Part shown: positions 24,901-34,468 of the stretch, in pieces
Numbering within the stretch: the first letter of the stretch is position 1
How the letters are laid out: each line of letters begins with the position of its first letter
From: Arcobacter sp. LC1
Lineage (GTDB): Bacteria > Campylobacterota > Campylobacteria > Campylobacterales > Arcobacteraceae
Length of the DNA: 64,000 nt
Reading direction: 5' to 3'
Assembly (NCBI GenBank): GCA_021378565.1
Contig: JAACJU010000003.1
Coordinates: 1-64,000 of the forward strand
Made by a program: the position numbers and the translations under genes
Notes under the pieces: model-generated
Database searches by the model: none
Told to the model about the DNA's origin: nothing
The model's input: the letters and a program-made list of their open reading frames with translations, nothing else

Positions 24901-25082
24901 ATTAATTTTACCCCTGTATCTTTTTCTATATTTTTAATAGTTCCTATTTTAATATCTTTTTTGCCATGACTTGGCACGGTTGCAAACTTAAAGCCATCTG
25001 TTAATCTGATATGACTTCCTTTTTGCCTTAATTTGTAAAAGCCATTTTGCTTGAGTATTTTTAATATCTCTTTTGCATTCAT
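24897..25082 (-). CDS. hicA: HicA-type mRNA interferase toxin
   Basis: HicA is a small ribosome-independent ribonuclease with a double-stranded-RNA-binding fold. The 61-residue product has the catalytic glycine-serine-histidine motif (QKGSHIRL, His24), preceded by KILKQNGFYKLRQ and followed by VPSHGKKDIKIGTIKNI, as in the family. It is translated first, overlapping hicB by 4 bases. A perfect TATAAT at 25088-25093 lies only five bases before the ATG, so the transcript could begin at or very near the start codon; no Shine-Dalgarno sequence is visible. Confidence 0.93.
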   Translation of the reverse strand: MNAKEILKILKQNGFYKLRQKGSHIRLTDGFKFATVPSHGKKDIKIGTIKNIEKDTGVKLI

Positions 25083-25087
25083 ACATC

Positions 25088-25093
25088 ATTATA
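25088..25093 (-). promoter_or_regulatory. -10-like box directly before hicA
   Basis: The minus strand reads TACTATAATGATGT before the hicA ATG. If this is the -10 element the mRNA starts at about the ATG and is leaderless. The box could instead be fortuitous, since the region is AT-rich. Confidence 0.4.
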
Positions 25094-25153
25094 GTAAGGA
25101 TAAACTTAATTTATGTTTATGTTTATGTTTGGGTTTGAATTTATTGCAAAACC

Positions 25154-26083
25154 TTAAATATGCCCATACTGAAATAAAATAAGCCAAACAGAAAGTGTAA
25201 ACATAGACAAAATAGTTTCTAAACTGATAATAAAACTCATAGAAGAGCCATCCCCTCCAAAAGCTTCTGTCATAGCTGTAGCATTTGCAGAGCAAGGTGA
25301 GCCTGCGTAAATCGTACAAACTAAAACTATGATTTGATTAAAATGAAGTGATGAAAGTGTAATAAAAACAACCGAAGGCAAGATTATTAATTTTATAAAT
25401 GAAGATAAAAGTGCTCCTATGATTTTTCTTGAATCCATATTAAGATTAAGGCTTGCTCCAACTCCTATTAAACTTAGAGCCAATGAAGCACTGCCTATTT
25501 TATCCAAGGTATTGTTAAGCCAAATAATATGAATAATTGAGGGTAAAAAATTGCTAATATAATTTAGAGCTAATCCAAGCAAACAAGAAAATACAGGAGG
25601 GCTCATCAAGGTGGCGATAAATGTTTGGGATATATTCTTTTTATTTTTTGAATGTTGATTTAGAATAAAAACACTTATTATATTTGTTGTCATTATCATA
25701 AAAGCAGTGATTAGTGCAATTATTGGCATAGTATCTTCTTTTATATAATACAAAACTACACCAATAAAGACATAACTATTGTATTTTATGGAACCTTGTA
25801 AGAAAGCTACCCAAAAGTTTTTGTCTTTAAAAAAAGCTCGTGTGAGCCAAATAATTCTAACAAAAATAAGAATTATACTTATAAGCACTGGTATAAATGT
25901 TATGTTTGTGTGATGAAAATCTGTTTTTGCAATACTGTAAACTATAAAAATAGGAAACATAATATAATAAACTAATTTATTAATATTTTTCCAAAACTTC
26001 TTGTCTTTAATAAAATATATTTTCGCTAAATATCCAAGAATTAGCATAATCGCAATTGGTAAGATTGAGTTAAGCACTCCCAT
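25154..26083 (-). CDS. AEC family (auxin efflux carrier-type) permease
   Basis: The 309-residue protein has about ten membrane helices in two halves. The start PIAIMLILGYLAKIYFI and the later SLALSLIGVGASLNLN and CTIYAGSPCSANATAMTEAFGGD segments are the usual AEC signatures (the P-x-A-N-A-T helix break). Bacterial members move organic acids such as malate or lactate or amino acids; the substrate here cannot be decided. A TTTATG hexamer repeated three times follows the gene (about 25109-25127). The following region to tkt (26084-26268) is AT-rich and empty. Confidence 0.88.
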   Translation of the reverse strand: MGVLNSILPIAIMLILGYLAKIYFIKDKKFWKNINKLVYYIMFPIFIVYSIAKTDFHHTNITFIPVLISIILIFVRIIWLTRAFFKDKNFWVAFLQGSIKYNSYVFIGVVLYYIKEDTMPIIALITAFMIMTTNIISVFILNQHSKNKKNISQTFIATLMSPPVFSCLLGLALNYISNFLPSIIHIIWLNNTLDKIGSASLALSLIGVGASLNLNMDSRKIIGALLSSFIKLIILPSVVFITLSSLHFNQIIVLVCTIYAGSPCSANATAMTEAFGGDGSSMSFIISLETILSMFTLSVWLILFQYGHI

Positions 26084-26268
26084 TATAAGCTTTTCAAACT
26101 AAAAAATTTACTTTTTTGATATTTTCTACATTTCATAATGTCTTTTTGCATTTTAACTCCAAGAATATTATCTATGTTTAAAATATTATAAATATATAAT
26201 AATAAATTATATCATAAATAATACAAGAAGATATTACAAAATTATATTTTAGCGCTAAGCTAAATATT

Positions 26269-28212
26269 TTATAGTCCTAGCTTGTCTTTTATTTTTTGTG
26301 CAAGGATATTTTTATCAAAACCAAAAAATTTGAATAAATCTTCAGCTTTTCCACTTGCTCCAAAAGTATCCATTCCAAAAACCTCATCAGCATACTTATA
26401 CCACTCCAAACCTCTAGCTGCTTCAATAGCAAAAACTTTAGTATTTGGTTTAATAATTTTATCAATATAATCTTTATCTTGCTCAAGCATTAAGTCAAAA
26501 CAAGGCACAGAAACTACGTTAGCTTTGATACCCTCTTTATTTAAAATAGAACTTACTTTAAGGCTTAAAAATACTTCTGAACCTGAACTTAAAATCGTAA
26601 TACTTGCATCTTCGTAAGCTCTTAATAAATAAGCACCGTTTTCAACACTTCCATAAACTTTGTCTTTTTTTAGAACTTGGAGTTTTTGTCTTGAACAAAC
26701 AAAAGCACTTGGAGCATTTAGTTTTAAAGCCACTTTCCAAGAGTCAATATTTTCATAAGCATCTGCTGGTCTAAAAGTATAAAAGTTAGGCAAAGCCCTA
26801 AACTGACTAAGTTGCTCGATTGGTTGATGAGTTGGTCCATCTTCTCCCACGCCTATACTGTCATGTGTCCAAATAAAATGGCTAGGAATACTTGCAAGTG
26901 CGGCTATTCTTGCACTTGGTTTTAAATAATCAGAAAATACAAAAAAAGTAGCGCAATAAACTCTAAAAAGCCCATATAAATTCATAGCATTTGTTGCTGC
27001 TGCCATAGTGTGCTCTTTTATTCCAAAGTGGATATTTCGCCCCTTAGGAAAATCGCCAAAGCCATCTAAATTTGTTTTGTTTGATGGTGCTAAGTCTGCA
27101 CTTCCACCTAAAAAGCCAATAAAAGACGCGGCAATGGCATTTAAGATTTGATGGTTTGAATCCCTAGTCGCAACTTTTGTGCCTACTTCAAAATCTGGAT
27201 ATTTTACCTTAGAAAAATCTGGATTTTCCAAAGCTTTTAAGACTTCTTTTTTAGAGCTTTTTTCTAAAGCTTTATTCCAATTTTTCTCTAGTTCTTCTCC
27301 AAGTTTGCTTTTATCAAAATACGCCCTAGCTTCGCTACTTACAAAAAAATCTTCTTTTGGATTAAAACCTGCTTTTTGCTTAGATTCTTCTAACTCTTCA
27401 ATTCCTAAAGGTGAACCGTGAGACGCTGAAGTGCCTGCTAAGTTTACTGAGCCTTTTGCTATTATTGTATTTGCTATTATTAGCACAGGTTTGCTTGCTT
27501 TTTTTGCCCTTAAAAGAGTTTCATCAATTTGGTTTAAATCATGTCCATCTATTTCAAAAACTATCCAATCGCTTGCTTCAAAGCGTTTTTTTACATCTTC
27601 ACTCCAAGCAAGATTTGCATCTCCTTCTATTGTTATATTATTTGAATCATAAATCAAAATCAAATTATCAAGTCCTAGGTGCCCTGCATTTGCACTTGCT
27701 TCATAAGAAAGCCCTTCTTGCAAATCGCCATCACCACAAAAACAATAAACTTTATGATTGATTAAATCTGAACCTAGAAGATTTTGCGCATATTTTGCTG
27801 CCATTGCAAAACCCAAAGCATTTGCTATGCCTTGTCCTAAAGGTCCTGTGCTTATCTCAACTCCTGGAGTGTGTCCGTATTCTGGATGTCCTGGAGTTTT
27901 AGAGTTTAATTGTCTAAAAGATTTTAATTCATCAAGACTTAAATCAAATCCCCATAAATGAAGCAAAGAATAAAGCAAGGCACTTGCGTGTCCACCTGAA
28001 AAAACAAGTCTATCTCTATTTAGCCATTTTGGATTTTTTGGATTTAGATTTATATGCTTAGATAAAATACAAGCTAACTCAGCCATACCCATAGCAGCTC
28101 CAGGGTGTCCGCTATTTGCTTTTTGAACCATATCTGCAGATAAAAATCTAAGAGTATCGGCACTATTTTGAAGTTTAGTTATTTGAATATTTTCTTGAGT
28201 ATTTGTTGGCAT
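26269..28212 (-). CDS. tkt: transketolase
   Basis: Transketolase moves two-carbon units between sugar phosphates in the non-oxidative pentose phosphate pathway. The 647-residue enzyme has the thiamine-diphosphate signatures: ANSGHPGAAMG, DRLVFSGGHASALLYSLLHL, GPLGQGIANALGFA and GDGDLQEG followed by the NN of the metal loop (DSNNITIEG), and the transketolase motif IWTHDSIGVGEDGPTHQP in the second half. Length is normal. It is divergent from lctP; the -10 box TATAAT lies at 28237-28242 on the minus strand with AGGGATAA before the ATG. Confidence 0.98.
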   Translation of the reverse strand: MPTNTQENIQITKLQNSADTLRFLSADMVQKANSGHPGAAMGMAELACILSKHINLNPKNPKWLNRDRLVFSGGHASALLYSLLHLWGFDLSLDELKSFRQLNSKTPGHPEYGHTPGVEISTGPLGQGIANALGFAMAAKYAQNLLGSDLINHKVYCFCGDGDLQEGLSYEASANAGHLGLDNLILIYDSNNITIEGDANLAWSEDVKKRFEASDWIVFEIDGHDLNQIDETLLRAKKASKPVLIIANTIIAKGSVNLAGTSASHGSPLGIEELEESKQKAGFNPKEDFFVSSEARAYFDKSKLGEELEKNWNKALEKSSKKEVLKALENPDFSKVKYPDFEVGTKVATRDSNHQILNAIAASFIGFLGGSADLAPSNKTNLDGFGDFPKGRNIHFGIKEHTMAAATNAMNLYGLFRVYCATFFVFSDYLKPSARIAALASIPSHFIWTHDSIGVGEDGPTHQPIEQLSQFRALPNFYTFRPADAYENIDSWKVALKLNAPSAFVCSRQKLQVLKKDKVYGSVENGAYLLRAYEDASITILSSGSEVFLSLKVSSILNKEGIKANVVSVPCFDLMLEQDKDYIDKIIKPNTKVFAIEAARGLEWYKYADEVFGMDTFGASGKAEDLFKFFGFDKNILAQKIKDKLGL

Positions 28213-28236
28213 ATTTATCCCTATGAGTTTTATTAT

Positions 28237-28242
28237 ATTATA
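28237..28242 (-). promoter_or_regulatory. -10 box for tkt
   Basis: The minus strand reads GGCTATAATATAAT, with TATAAT 25 bases before the tkt ATG. The 234-base gap to lctP also holds the lactate permease promoter, which I could not place confidently. Confidence 0.55.
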
Positions 28243-28446
28243 GCCAAAATACTTTTAGCCAAGTTTAAGCAAAAATCATTGCTTTATTTAAATCTTAGTG
28301 AAAATTTTTAACATTTGAAACTTATAGTTTGAAAAAGTGTGAATATAATTCCATTTTTTTAATCTAAAATTCATTTTCCTTCAAATTTCACAATATTACT
28401 ATTATTTTTTGCTAAGCTTATTTAAGAAAAATTCTAAGGAAATGTT

Positions 28447-30063
28447 ATGGATATATTGAAATTAGGGCTTACTACTTTGCCTATGATTTTACCTTTTTTC
28501 TTTCTTGTGCTTTTGCGATGGGGAGCACAAAAAGGGATGTTTGTAAGCTCGATTATTTTTATAGTTTTAGCTTATTTTATTTGGGGAATGGATTTAAACG
28601 TTATTGGTGCTTCGGTAATCCAAGGAGTGCATAAAGCCTTTACAATACTTTATATTTTGTTTGGTGCGATTATGCTTTTAAAGGTTTTAACTTATACAAA
28701 AAGTGTAGAAGTTATAAAAGGAGGCTTTAAACAAATCTCAGATGATATGAGAGTTCAAGCTGTAATTGTCGGGGTTTTATTTGTTGCGCTTATTGAAGGT
28801 GCTGCTGGTTTTGGTGCACCTGCTGTTGTAGCTGCGCCTTTGCTTATGAGCCTTGGTTTTACTCCTTTAGCTTCTGCTGTTATAGCTTTAGTTGGTGATA
28901 GTGTACCTGTTTCTTTTGGGGCTGTTGGAACTCCTGTTTTGGTAGGGCTTGGCGATATTAAGCATAGTAGTGGAGATTTTTTTCATCAAATTTCTAATCA
29001 TATAACTATGATTGATAGCGTAATGGGCGTTTTGTTGCCTTCAATCATTATTTTGATTTTGGTAATAAACTTTGGAAAAAGAAAAAGCATAAAAGATGTT
29101 TTAGAGATTTTACCTTGGACATTAATGATTGGATTATTTTACGCAGTTATGGCAATCATAAGTTCTTTTTTGCTTGGACCTGAGTTTGTATCAATAGTAA
29201 CTCCTATTTTAACCTTAATTTTAGCTACAGTCACAGCTAAGAAAAAGTTTTTACTTCCAAAACATACAACTTGGACACTTGAGGGTAAGTTTGAAAATGC
29301 AAAAATGCCAAAAAAAGACTTTACGCATTCTAAAAAAAAGCTAATTCTTGCTTGGATGCCTTATTTACTTCTTGTTATTTTATTAATTGCTACAAGAATG
29401 ATTCCACCTTTAAAAGCTTTTTGTTTACATGCTATTAATTTTGGATTAACAAATATTTTACATGAAGGGTTCAACTCGTCATGGCAAGTTTTGTATTCTC
29501 CTGGTTCAATACTTTTAATCTCTGCTATTTTGGCGTTTTTTTTAGAACGAAGCAAAAAAGAAGTTTTGATTAAATCATTTTTTGATTCTATTTATACAGT
29601 AAAAAGTGCAGCTATTGTTTTGGTATTTACACTAGCTTTAGTGCAAACCTTTGTAAACTCAGCACATTCGGGAATGGATATAAGTATGCCTTCATACCTA
29701 GCACATTATTTAGCTGAAGTTTTCAAACAATCTTGGGTATTTGTAGCACCATTTTTAGGAATACTAGGCTCATTTATCACAGGTTCTGCTACAGTTTCAA
29801 CCTTAACTTTTGCTACCATTCAAGCGCAAGTTGCAAGCGGTGTTGGGTTAGATCATTATTTGATTTTAGCTGAGCAAATTATCGGCGGGGCTGCTGGGAA
29901 TATGATTTGTATTCACAATGTTGTAGCAGTTGCTACTGTTGTAGGGCTAATTAACAAAGAAGGTGATATTATCAAAAAAACCTTGCCAATGGCGATATTT
30001 TACGGGCTTATGGCAGGTTTAGTGAGTTTTATTTTAATGCATTTTTTCCATCATTTAGGCTAA
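28447..30063 (+). CDS. lctP: L-lactate permease
   Basis: LctP imports lactate with protons. The 538-residue protein has about thirteen hydrophobic segments and the family blocks [38 protein letters not shown] and [18 protein letters not shown], and the terminal [26 protein letters not shown]. In C. jejuni lctP (Cj0076c) is next to the lactate-oxidation genes; here the lutABC set lies about 8 kb away on the opposite strand. AAGGAAATGTT gives the ribosome site. The tRNA-Val follows 58 bases after the stop. Confidence 0.97.
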   Translation: MDILKLGLTTLPMILPFFFLVLLRWGAQKGMFVSSIIFIVLAYFIWGMDLNVIGASVIQGVHKAFTILYILFGAIMLLKVLTYTKSVEVIKGGFKQISDDMRVQAVIVGVLFVALIEGAAGFGAPAVVAAPLLMSLGFTPLASAVIALVGDSVPVSFGAVGTPVLVGLGDIKHSSGDFFHQISNHITMIDSVMGVLLPSIIILILVINFGKRKSIKDVLEILPWTLMIGLFYAVMAIISSFLLGPEFVSIVTPILTLILATVTAKKKFLLPKHTTWTLEGKFENAKMPKKDFTHSKKKLILAWMPYLLLVILLIATRMIPPLKAFCLHAINFGLTNILHEGFNSSWQVLYSPGSILLISAILAFFLERSKKEVLIKSFFDSIYTVKSAAIVLVFTLALVQTFVNSAHSGMDISMPSYLAHYLAEVFKQSWVFVAPFLGILGSFITGSATVSTLTFATIQAQVASGVGLDHYLILAEQIIGGAAGNMICIHNVVAVATVVGLINKEGDIIKKTLPMAIFYGLMAGLVSFILMHFFHHLG

Positions 30064-30121
30064 GATTTTCTTAGCTTAATATGATTGTAAGTGCATTTTA
30101 AATATCATTCTTTGTAATTTT

Positions 30122-30197
30122 GGTCTTATAACTCAGTTGGTAGAGTATTAGCTCGACAAGCTAAGAGTCACAGGTTCAAATCCTGTTAAGACCACCA
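30122..30197 (+). tRNA. tRNA-Val (anticodon GAC)
   Basis: The 76 bases fold as a tRNA: acceptor arms GGTCTTA and TAAGACC, D stem ACTC/GAGT with an AGTTGGTA loop, anticodon stem TTAGC/GCTAA, T arm CACAGG-TTCAAAT-CCTGT, discriminator A and an encoded CCA. The anticodon loop is TCGACAA, giving anticodon GAC for valine. By this numbering position 33, almost always T, is C. The stems are intact, so the gene is probably active; the odd base is either a true lineage trait or a sequence error. Confidence 0.93.
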
Positions 30198-30262
30198 TTT
30201 AAAAACTTCAAAAATTCTCTAGACAATCTAGCTTTTACTTTATTTTCGTTAAAATATCTAAG

Positions 30263-30268
30263 TATAAT
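30263..30268 (+). promoter_or_regulatory. -10 box for the proA operon
   Basis: AAGTATAATTTTT contains TATAAT 24 bases before the proA ATG, with TTAGGATAAA as ribosome site. This would drive proA, the phosphohexomutase and the nitrilase-family gene. Confidence 0.55.
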
Positions 30269-30291
30269 TTTTCAAATTAGGTTAGGATAAA

Positions 30292-31527
30292 ATGGAACAA
30301 TTTTTAAAAAAAGCAAAAAAAGCAAGCAAAATCATATCTCAGCTTAGTAGTAAAATAAAAAACCAAATCTTAGAAGAAATGGCAAAAGCTTTGATAGATA
30401 ATTGCGATTATATTATAAAAAACAATAACAAAGACTTAGAAAAGGCAAGAAAAAATAATCTTAATTCTGCACTTTTAGATAGGCTTGTTTTAACAGGCGA
30501 TAAAGTACAAGAAATGTCAAATGCGCTTCTTGCCATTAGCAAATTAAAAGACCCAACAAACAGAGTGCTTGATGGCTGGGTAAATCAAGATGGCTTAAAT
30601 ATCCAAAAAGTCTCAGTTCCCCTTGGCGTGATTGGAGTTATTTATGAAAGTAGACCAGATGTCACAAGCGATTGCGCGGCACTTTGCTTTAAAAGCGGAA
30701 ATGTTGTTATCTTAAAAGGTGGCAAAGAAGCGCAAAATTCAAGTGTAGCGATTGTTGAAATTTTACAAGAAGTATTAATCAAAAACAACTTAGCAAAAGA
30801 ATGTATTTCTTTGATACCTGAATACACGCAAGAAGGAGTTAGAAAACTTCTAAAGCAAGATAAATACATAGATTTGATAATTCCACGAGGAGGAGCTGGT
30901 TTGATAGAATTTGTCTCAAAAAATTCTTCTATTCCAGTTGTTAAACACGATAAAGGACTTTGCCATATTTTTATAGATAAATATGCAGATTTTAACAAAG
31001 CAAGAAAAATAGCAATAAATGCAAAATGCCAAAGACCAAGCGTTTGCAACGCAATGGAGACTTTGCTTATTCATCAAGACATAGCAGAGGAAATTTTGCC
31101 ACTTTTTTATGAAGATTTTACACAAGAAAAAACTAAGCTTTTAGGCTGTGAAAAAACTGCTAAAATCATCAAAGTAAAACTTGCAAATGAAGAAAATTTT
31201 CAAACAGAATACTTAACAAATACCTTAAATATAAAAATAGTTAAAGACTTAGATGAAGCACTTTTGCATATTGCACGTTTTAGCTCAGGGCATAGTGAAG
31301 CAATAATTAGTGAAAATTATACACAAATTGAATACTTTTTAGCACAAGTTGATTCAGCTTGTGTTTATGCAAATGCGAGTACGAGATTTACTGATGGTTC
31401 TTGTTTTGAGCTTGGCGCTGAAGTTGGAATTAGTACAAATAAACTTCACGCTAGAGGACCTATGGGACTAAATGAACTAACATCTTATAAATTTAAAATA
31501 TATGGAAAAGGGCAAATAAGAGCATGA
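30292..31527 (+). CDS. proA: gamma-glutamyl phosphate reductase
   Basis: ProA reduces gamma-glutamyl phosphate to glutamate semialdehyde in proline synthesis. The 411-residue enzyme has VPLGVIGVIYESRPDVTSD, the cofactor block CFKSGNVVILKGGKEAQNS, and the catalytic cysteine in SVCNAMETLL (Cys252), as well as the terminal VGISTNKLHARGPMGL motif. Length is that of the family. It overlaps the next gene by 4 bases (ATGA), so the three-gene set to 33624 is one transcript. No proB lies in the window. Confidence 0.97.
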   Translation: MEQFLKKAKKASKIISQLSSKIKNQILEEMAKALIDNCDYIIKNNNKDLEKARKNNLNSALLDRLVLTGDKVQEMSNALLAISKLKDPTNRVLDGWVNQDGLNIQKVSVPLGVIGVIYESRPDVTSDCAALCFKSGNVVILKGGKEAQNSSVAIVEILQEVLIKNNLAKECISLIPEYTQEGVRKLLKQDKYIDLIIPRGGAGLIEFVSKNSSIPVVKHDKGLCHIFIDKYADFNKARKIAINAKCQRPSVCNAMETLLIHQDIAEEILPLFYEDFTQEKTKLLGCEKTAKIIKVKLANEENFQTEYLTNTLNIKIVKDLDEALLHIARFSSGHSEAIISENYTQIEYFLAQVDSACVYANASTRFTDGSCFELGAEVGISTNKLHARGPMGLNELTSYKFKIYGKGQIRA

Positions 31528-32933
31528 TAAATCAAACGATTTTTAGAGAATATGATATAAGAGGAATAATTGACAAAGATTTAAATGAACAAAGTGTTAA
31601 GCTAATAGGATATTTTTTAGGGCTTGAGATTTGCAAAAGAACTTGTAAAGGAAGCGAAAATGCTAAAAGCTCAAAAGTCGTAGTAGGGTTTGATGCACGA
31701 ACTCATTCTCCTTTGTTGTTTGAATATTTATGCTCAGGATTAAACGCAAGTTCTTGTGAAGTTCTTGGTATGGGCTTAGTGGCTACGGGGGTTAATTATT
31801 TTAGCTCTTTTATGGATTTTGATGGACAAAAACCTGAGGCTTCAGTAATGATAACAGGAAGTCATAATACAAAAGAATACAATGGCTTTAAAATAACTAT
31901 TTCAAATCTTCCTTTTTTTGGAGAAGATATTTATGCTTTGGGTGAGAAAATTAAGCAAAATTACAAAAAAGAAATTCCAAACAATACAAGCTATAAAAAA
32001 ATAAATGTAAAAACTCCTTATATTGCTTATATGCTAGATGAGTTTTCGCACTTAAAAAATATGAAAAATAAATTTGTAATTGATTGCGGGAACGGCGTAG
32101 CTGACACGGTTTTGAGCCAAATTCTTGACGGTTTAAAGCTAGATTATAAGGGTTTGTTTTGTAATCCTGATGGCACTTTTCCAAACCACCACCCAGACCC
32201 TAGTGAAGAAGAGAATTTAAAAGATTTAAAAGCTGAGCTAAAAGGCGTTTATGAATTTGGTTTTGCTTTTGATGGAGATGCTGATAGGATTGCATTTTTA
32301 ACTAAAAAGCACAATGTAAAAGGCGATATTCTAGCCTTGCTTTTTGCAAAAACTATGAAAAATCCTGTCATTATCGGCGAAGTCAAATGCACACAAATAA
32401 TGTACGATTTAATAAATGAAAACGGCAAAGCTATAATGTACAAAACAGGGCATTCAAATCTAAAAGTAAAATTAAAAGAAGAAAATGCTGATCTAGCGGC
32501 TGAAGTTTCTGGGCATATTTTCTTTAATGATAGATATTTTGGTTTTGATGATGCAATTTACGCATGTCTGCGAATACTTGAACTCATTTTCAATGGTATG
32601 AATATAGACAAAGAAATAGAATCTTTACCTAAAGTTTATTCAAGCGAAGAGCTAAAAATAAAAACAAGCGATGAAGAGAAATTTATAATAATTGAGAAAA
32701 TCAAAAAACTACTAGAAAGCCCTATAAAAGATTTTCCAAAAATCAAAGATATTATTGATGTTGATGGGCTCAGAATTGTTTTTGAAGATGGTTGGGGCTT
32801 GGTTAGAGCTTCAAATACTAGCCCTGTATTGGTAACTAGATTTGAAGCAAAATCTAAAGAACTATCCGAACTTTACAAGCAAAAAATAAATGAACTGATT
32901 TTAGATGCAAAATCTTGTAATTCTAGCAAATAA
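31524..32933 (+). CDS. phosphomannomutase / phosphoglucomutase
   Basis: This alpha-D-phosphohexomutase interconverts hexose 1- and 6-phosphates, giving mannose-1-P or glucose-1-P for glycans; glucose-1-P is the substrate of rfbF at 381. The 469-residue protein has FREYDIRGI near the start, the phosphoserine loop MITGSHNTKEYNGFK (Ser113), the magnesium loop FDGDADRIA and the sugar-binding AEVSGHIFF (SGE-like position reads SGH) and terminal RASNTSPVL. The SGH variation is normal in bacterial PMM/PGM enzymes of this group. Both neighbours overlap it (4 and 29 bases). Confidence 0.93.
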   Translation: MINQTIFREYDIRGIIDKDLNEQSVKLIGYFLGLEICKRTCKGSENAKSSKVVVGFDARTHSPLLFEYLCSGLNASSCEVLGMGLVATGVNYFSSFMDFDGQKPEASVMITGSHNTKEYNGFKITISNLPFFGEDIYALGEKIKQNYKKEIPNNTSYKKINVKTPYIAYMLDEFSHLKNMKNKFVIDCGNGVADTVLSQILDGLKLDYKGLFCNPDGTFPNHHPDPSEEENLKDLKAELKGVYEFGFAFDGDADRIAFLTKKHNVKGDILALLFAKTMKNPVIIGEVKCTQIMYDLINENGKAIMYKTGHSNLKVKLKEENADLAAEVSGHIFFNDRYFGFDDAIYACLRILELIFNGMNIDKEIESLPKVYSSEELKIKTSDEEKFIIIEKIKKLLESPIKDFPKIKDIIDVDGLRIVFEDGWGLVRASNTSPVLVTRFEAKSKELSELYKQKINELILDAKSCNSSK

Positions 32934-33624
32934 AATCACCCAAGATTTTGACAAAAACTTGGGATTAATGCTTGAACAGATTGAGAGCTTTGAAGATGAA
33001 ACTTTGATTTTAGCTCCTGAACTTGCTCTTAGTGGATACTCTTATGAAAATACACAAAAAAGCATAGATATTTCAAAACTTGCCTTAGAAAAATTGCCCC
33101 TAGCTTGTAAAAATAAGCATCTTGGACTAAGTCTAGTTTTAGAAGAAGATGGCAGAATTTATAATACTTTTTGCTTTTTTTCAAAAGGTGCTTTGATTTT
33201 TAGCCAAAGTAAAATAAAATTATTTAATCTAAATGATGAAGAGATTTATTTTTCTACAAGAGCCAAAAAGAACTTAGAAATATTTGAAGTAAATGGAATA
33301 AAAATCGGGGTGCTGATTTGTTTTGAACTTAGATTTCTAGAACTTTGGCAAGAGCTAAGAGGTGTTGATTTGATTTTAATTCCTGCCATGTGGGGCAAGG
33401 AACGAGCAAATAACTTTGAAGATTTAAGCAAAGCGTTAGCTACAATAAATCAATGTTTTGTCTTAGGTGCAATTCCTAAAAATAAATCTTTAGCGAATTC
33501 TAGCCTTATTGTTTTTCCAGATGGAAAAAATCAAATGATAGAAAATTTAGATTTTTTAGAAAAAAAAGTTGATTTTGCAGAAGTTAAAAAGCAAAGAAAA
33601 TTGCTTTTTACAGGGCTTTGCTAG
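32905..33624 (+). CDS. nitrilase-superfamily carbon-nitrogen hydrolase
   Basis: The 239-residue protein has the Glu-Lys-Cys triad of the nitrilase fold: Glu39 in LAPELALSGY, Lys103 in SQSKIKLFN and Cys139 in LICFELRF. Related small enzymes deaminate omega-amido acids such as 2-oxoglutaramate or repair damaged glutathione. A similar gene (Cj0556 region) lies near proA in C. jejuni. The substrate is not evident. It overlaps the mutase gene by 29 bases. Downstream (33625-33720) is a markedly pyrimidine-rich spacer before the convergent aapP. Confidence 0.88.
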   Translation: MQNLVILANKITQDFDKNLGLMLEQIESFEDETLILAPELALSGYSYENTQKSIDISKLALEKLPLACKNKHLGLSLVLEEDGRIYNTFCFFSKGALIFSQSKIKLFNLNDEEIYFSTRAKKNLEIFEVNGIKIGVLICFELRFLELWQELRGVDLILIPAMWGKERANNFEDLSKALATINQCFVLGAIPKNKSLANSSLIVFPDGKNQMIENLDFLEKKVDFAEVKKQRKLLFTGLC

Positions 33625-33720
33625 GTTTTAAATTATTAAAACTAGCTAAACTTTAACTTCTTAATTTCTTTAACTTTTCTAACTTCCTAGCTTCCCTATT
33701 TTTCTTAAATTATCTAGTTT

Positions 33721-34461
33721 TTAATGTGATAAAATCTGTTCTAAAAATAGTTTCAATCTATCACTTTTTGGATTTGAGAAAAATTCTTTTGGCTCATTTA
33801 CTTCAATGATTTGCCCTTCATCCATAAAGACAACTCTGTGCGCAACTTTTTTAGCAAAGCTCATTTCATGAGTTACACAAAGCATAGTTTTATCTTCAGT
33901 TGACAAAGATACCATAACATCTAAAACTTCACTTATCATCTCAGGATCAAGTGCTGAAGTTGGCTCATCAAAAAGCATAATCTTAGGATTTGCACAAAGT
34001 GCTCTTGCGATTGCTACTCTTTGTTTTTGCCCTCCACTTAGCTGGTTTGGATATTTATCAGCTTGTTCTGCTATGTTTACTCGTTCAAGATATTTCATAG
34101 CCATTGCCGTAGCCTCTTTTTTTGGCATATGGTGCACATGCGTTGGAGATAAAGTCAAGTTATCGATTATGCTAAGATGAGGAAAAAGTTCAAAATGTTG
34201 AAACACCATAGACACTTCACTTCTTATTTTTTTTATTCTTTTTATATCATCATCAACTTTAGTGTCGTTTACTGTGATTGAACCTTCTTTAAATTTTTCA
34301 AGACGATTAATGCACCTTATGAGAGTTGATTTTCCTGAACCTGAAGGCCCACAAATAACTACAATCTCACCTTTTTCAATATTTAAATTTATGTCTTTTA
34401 AAACATGAAAATCCCCATACCATTTATTTAAATTTTTAATTTCTATAATATTATCTGACAT
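33721..34461 (-). CDS. aapP: general amino-acid ABC transporter, ATPase
   Basis: The 246-residue ATPase powers the Aap amino-acid importer. Walker A is GPSGSGKST, the signature is LSGGQKQRVAIARAL, and Walker B is IMLFDEPTSALDPE. The polar amino-acid family marks (DFHVLKDINL; FQHFELFPHL) are present. It is the last gene of the aapJQMP order, 7 bases after aapM. Similar GlnQ ATPases exist, but the membrane-protein lengths and order of this operon fit AapP. Confidence 0.95.
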   Translation of the reverse strand: MSDNIIEIKNLNKWYGDFHVLKDINLNIEKGEIVVICGPSGSGKSTLIRCINRLEKFKEGSITVNDTKVDDDIKRIKKIRSEVSMVFQHFELFPHLSIIDNLTLSPTHVHHMPKKEATAMAMKYLERVNIAEQADKYPNQLSGGQKQRVAIARALCANPKIMLFDEPTSALDPEMISEVLDVMVSLSTEDKTMLCVTHEMSFAKKVAHRVVFMDEGQIIEVNEPKEFFSNPKSDRLKLFLEQILSH

Positions 34462-34468
34462 TTCATTC

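Noticed and set aside
25106-25140. TTTATG triplicate as a CRISPR or phase-variable tract
   Set aside because: Only three 6-base units outside any gene; too short and without spacers.
22289-26268. Genomic island or prophage round hicAB
   Set aside because: No integrase, transposase, phage structural gene, tRNA junction or direct repeats seen; only an accessory-looking gene mix.
27411-27761. Open frame of 116 codons opposite tkt
   Set aside because: It is Leu/His-rich and lies wholly antisense to well-conserved transketolase; composition is that of a complementary-strand shadow.
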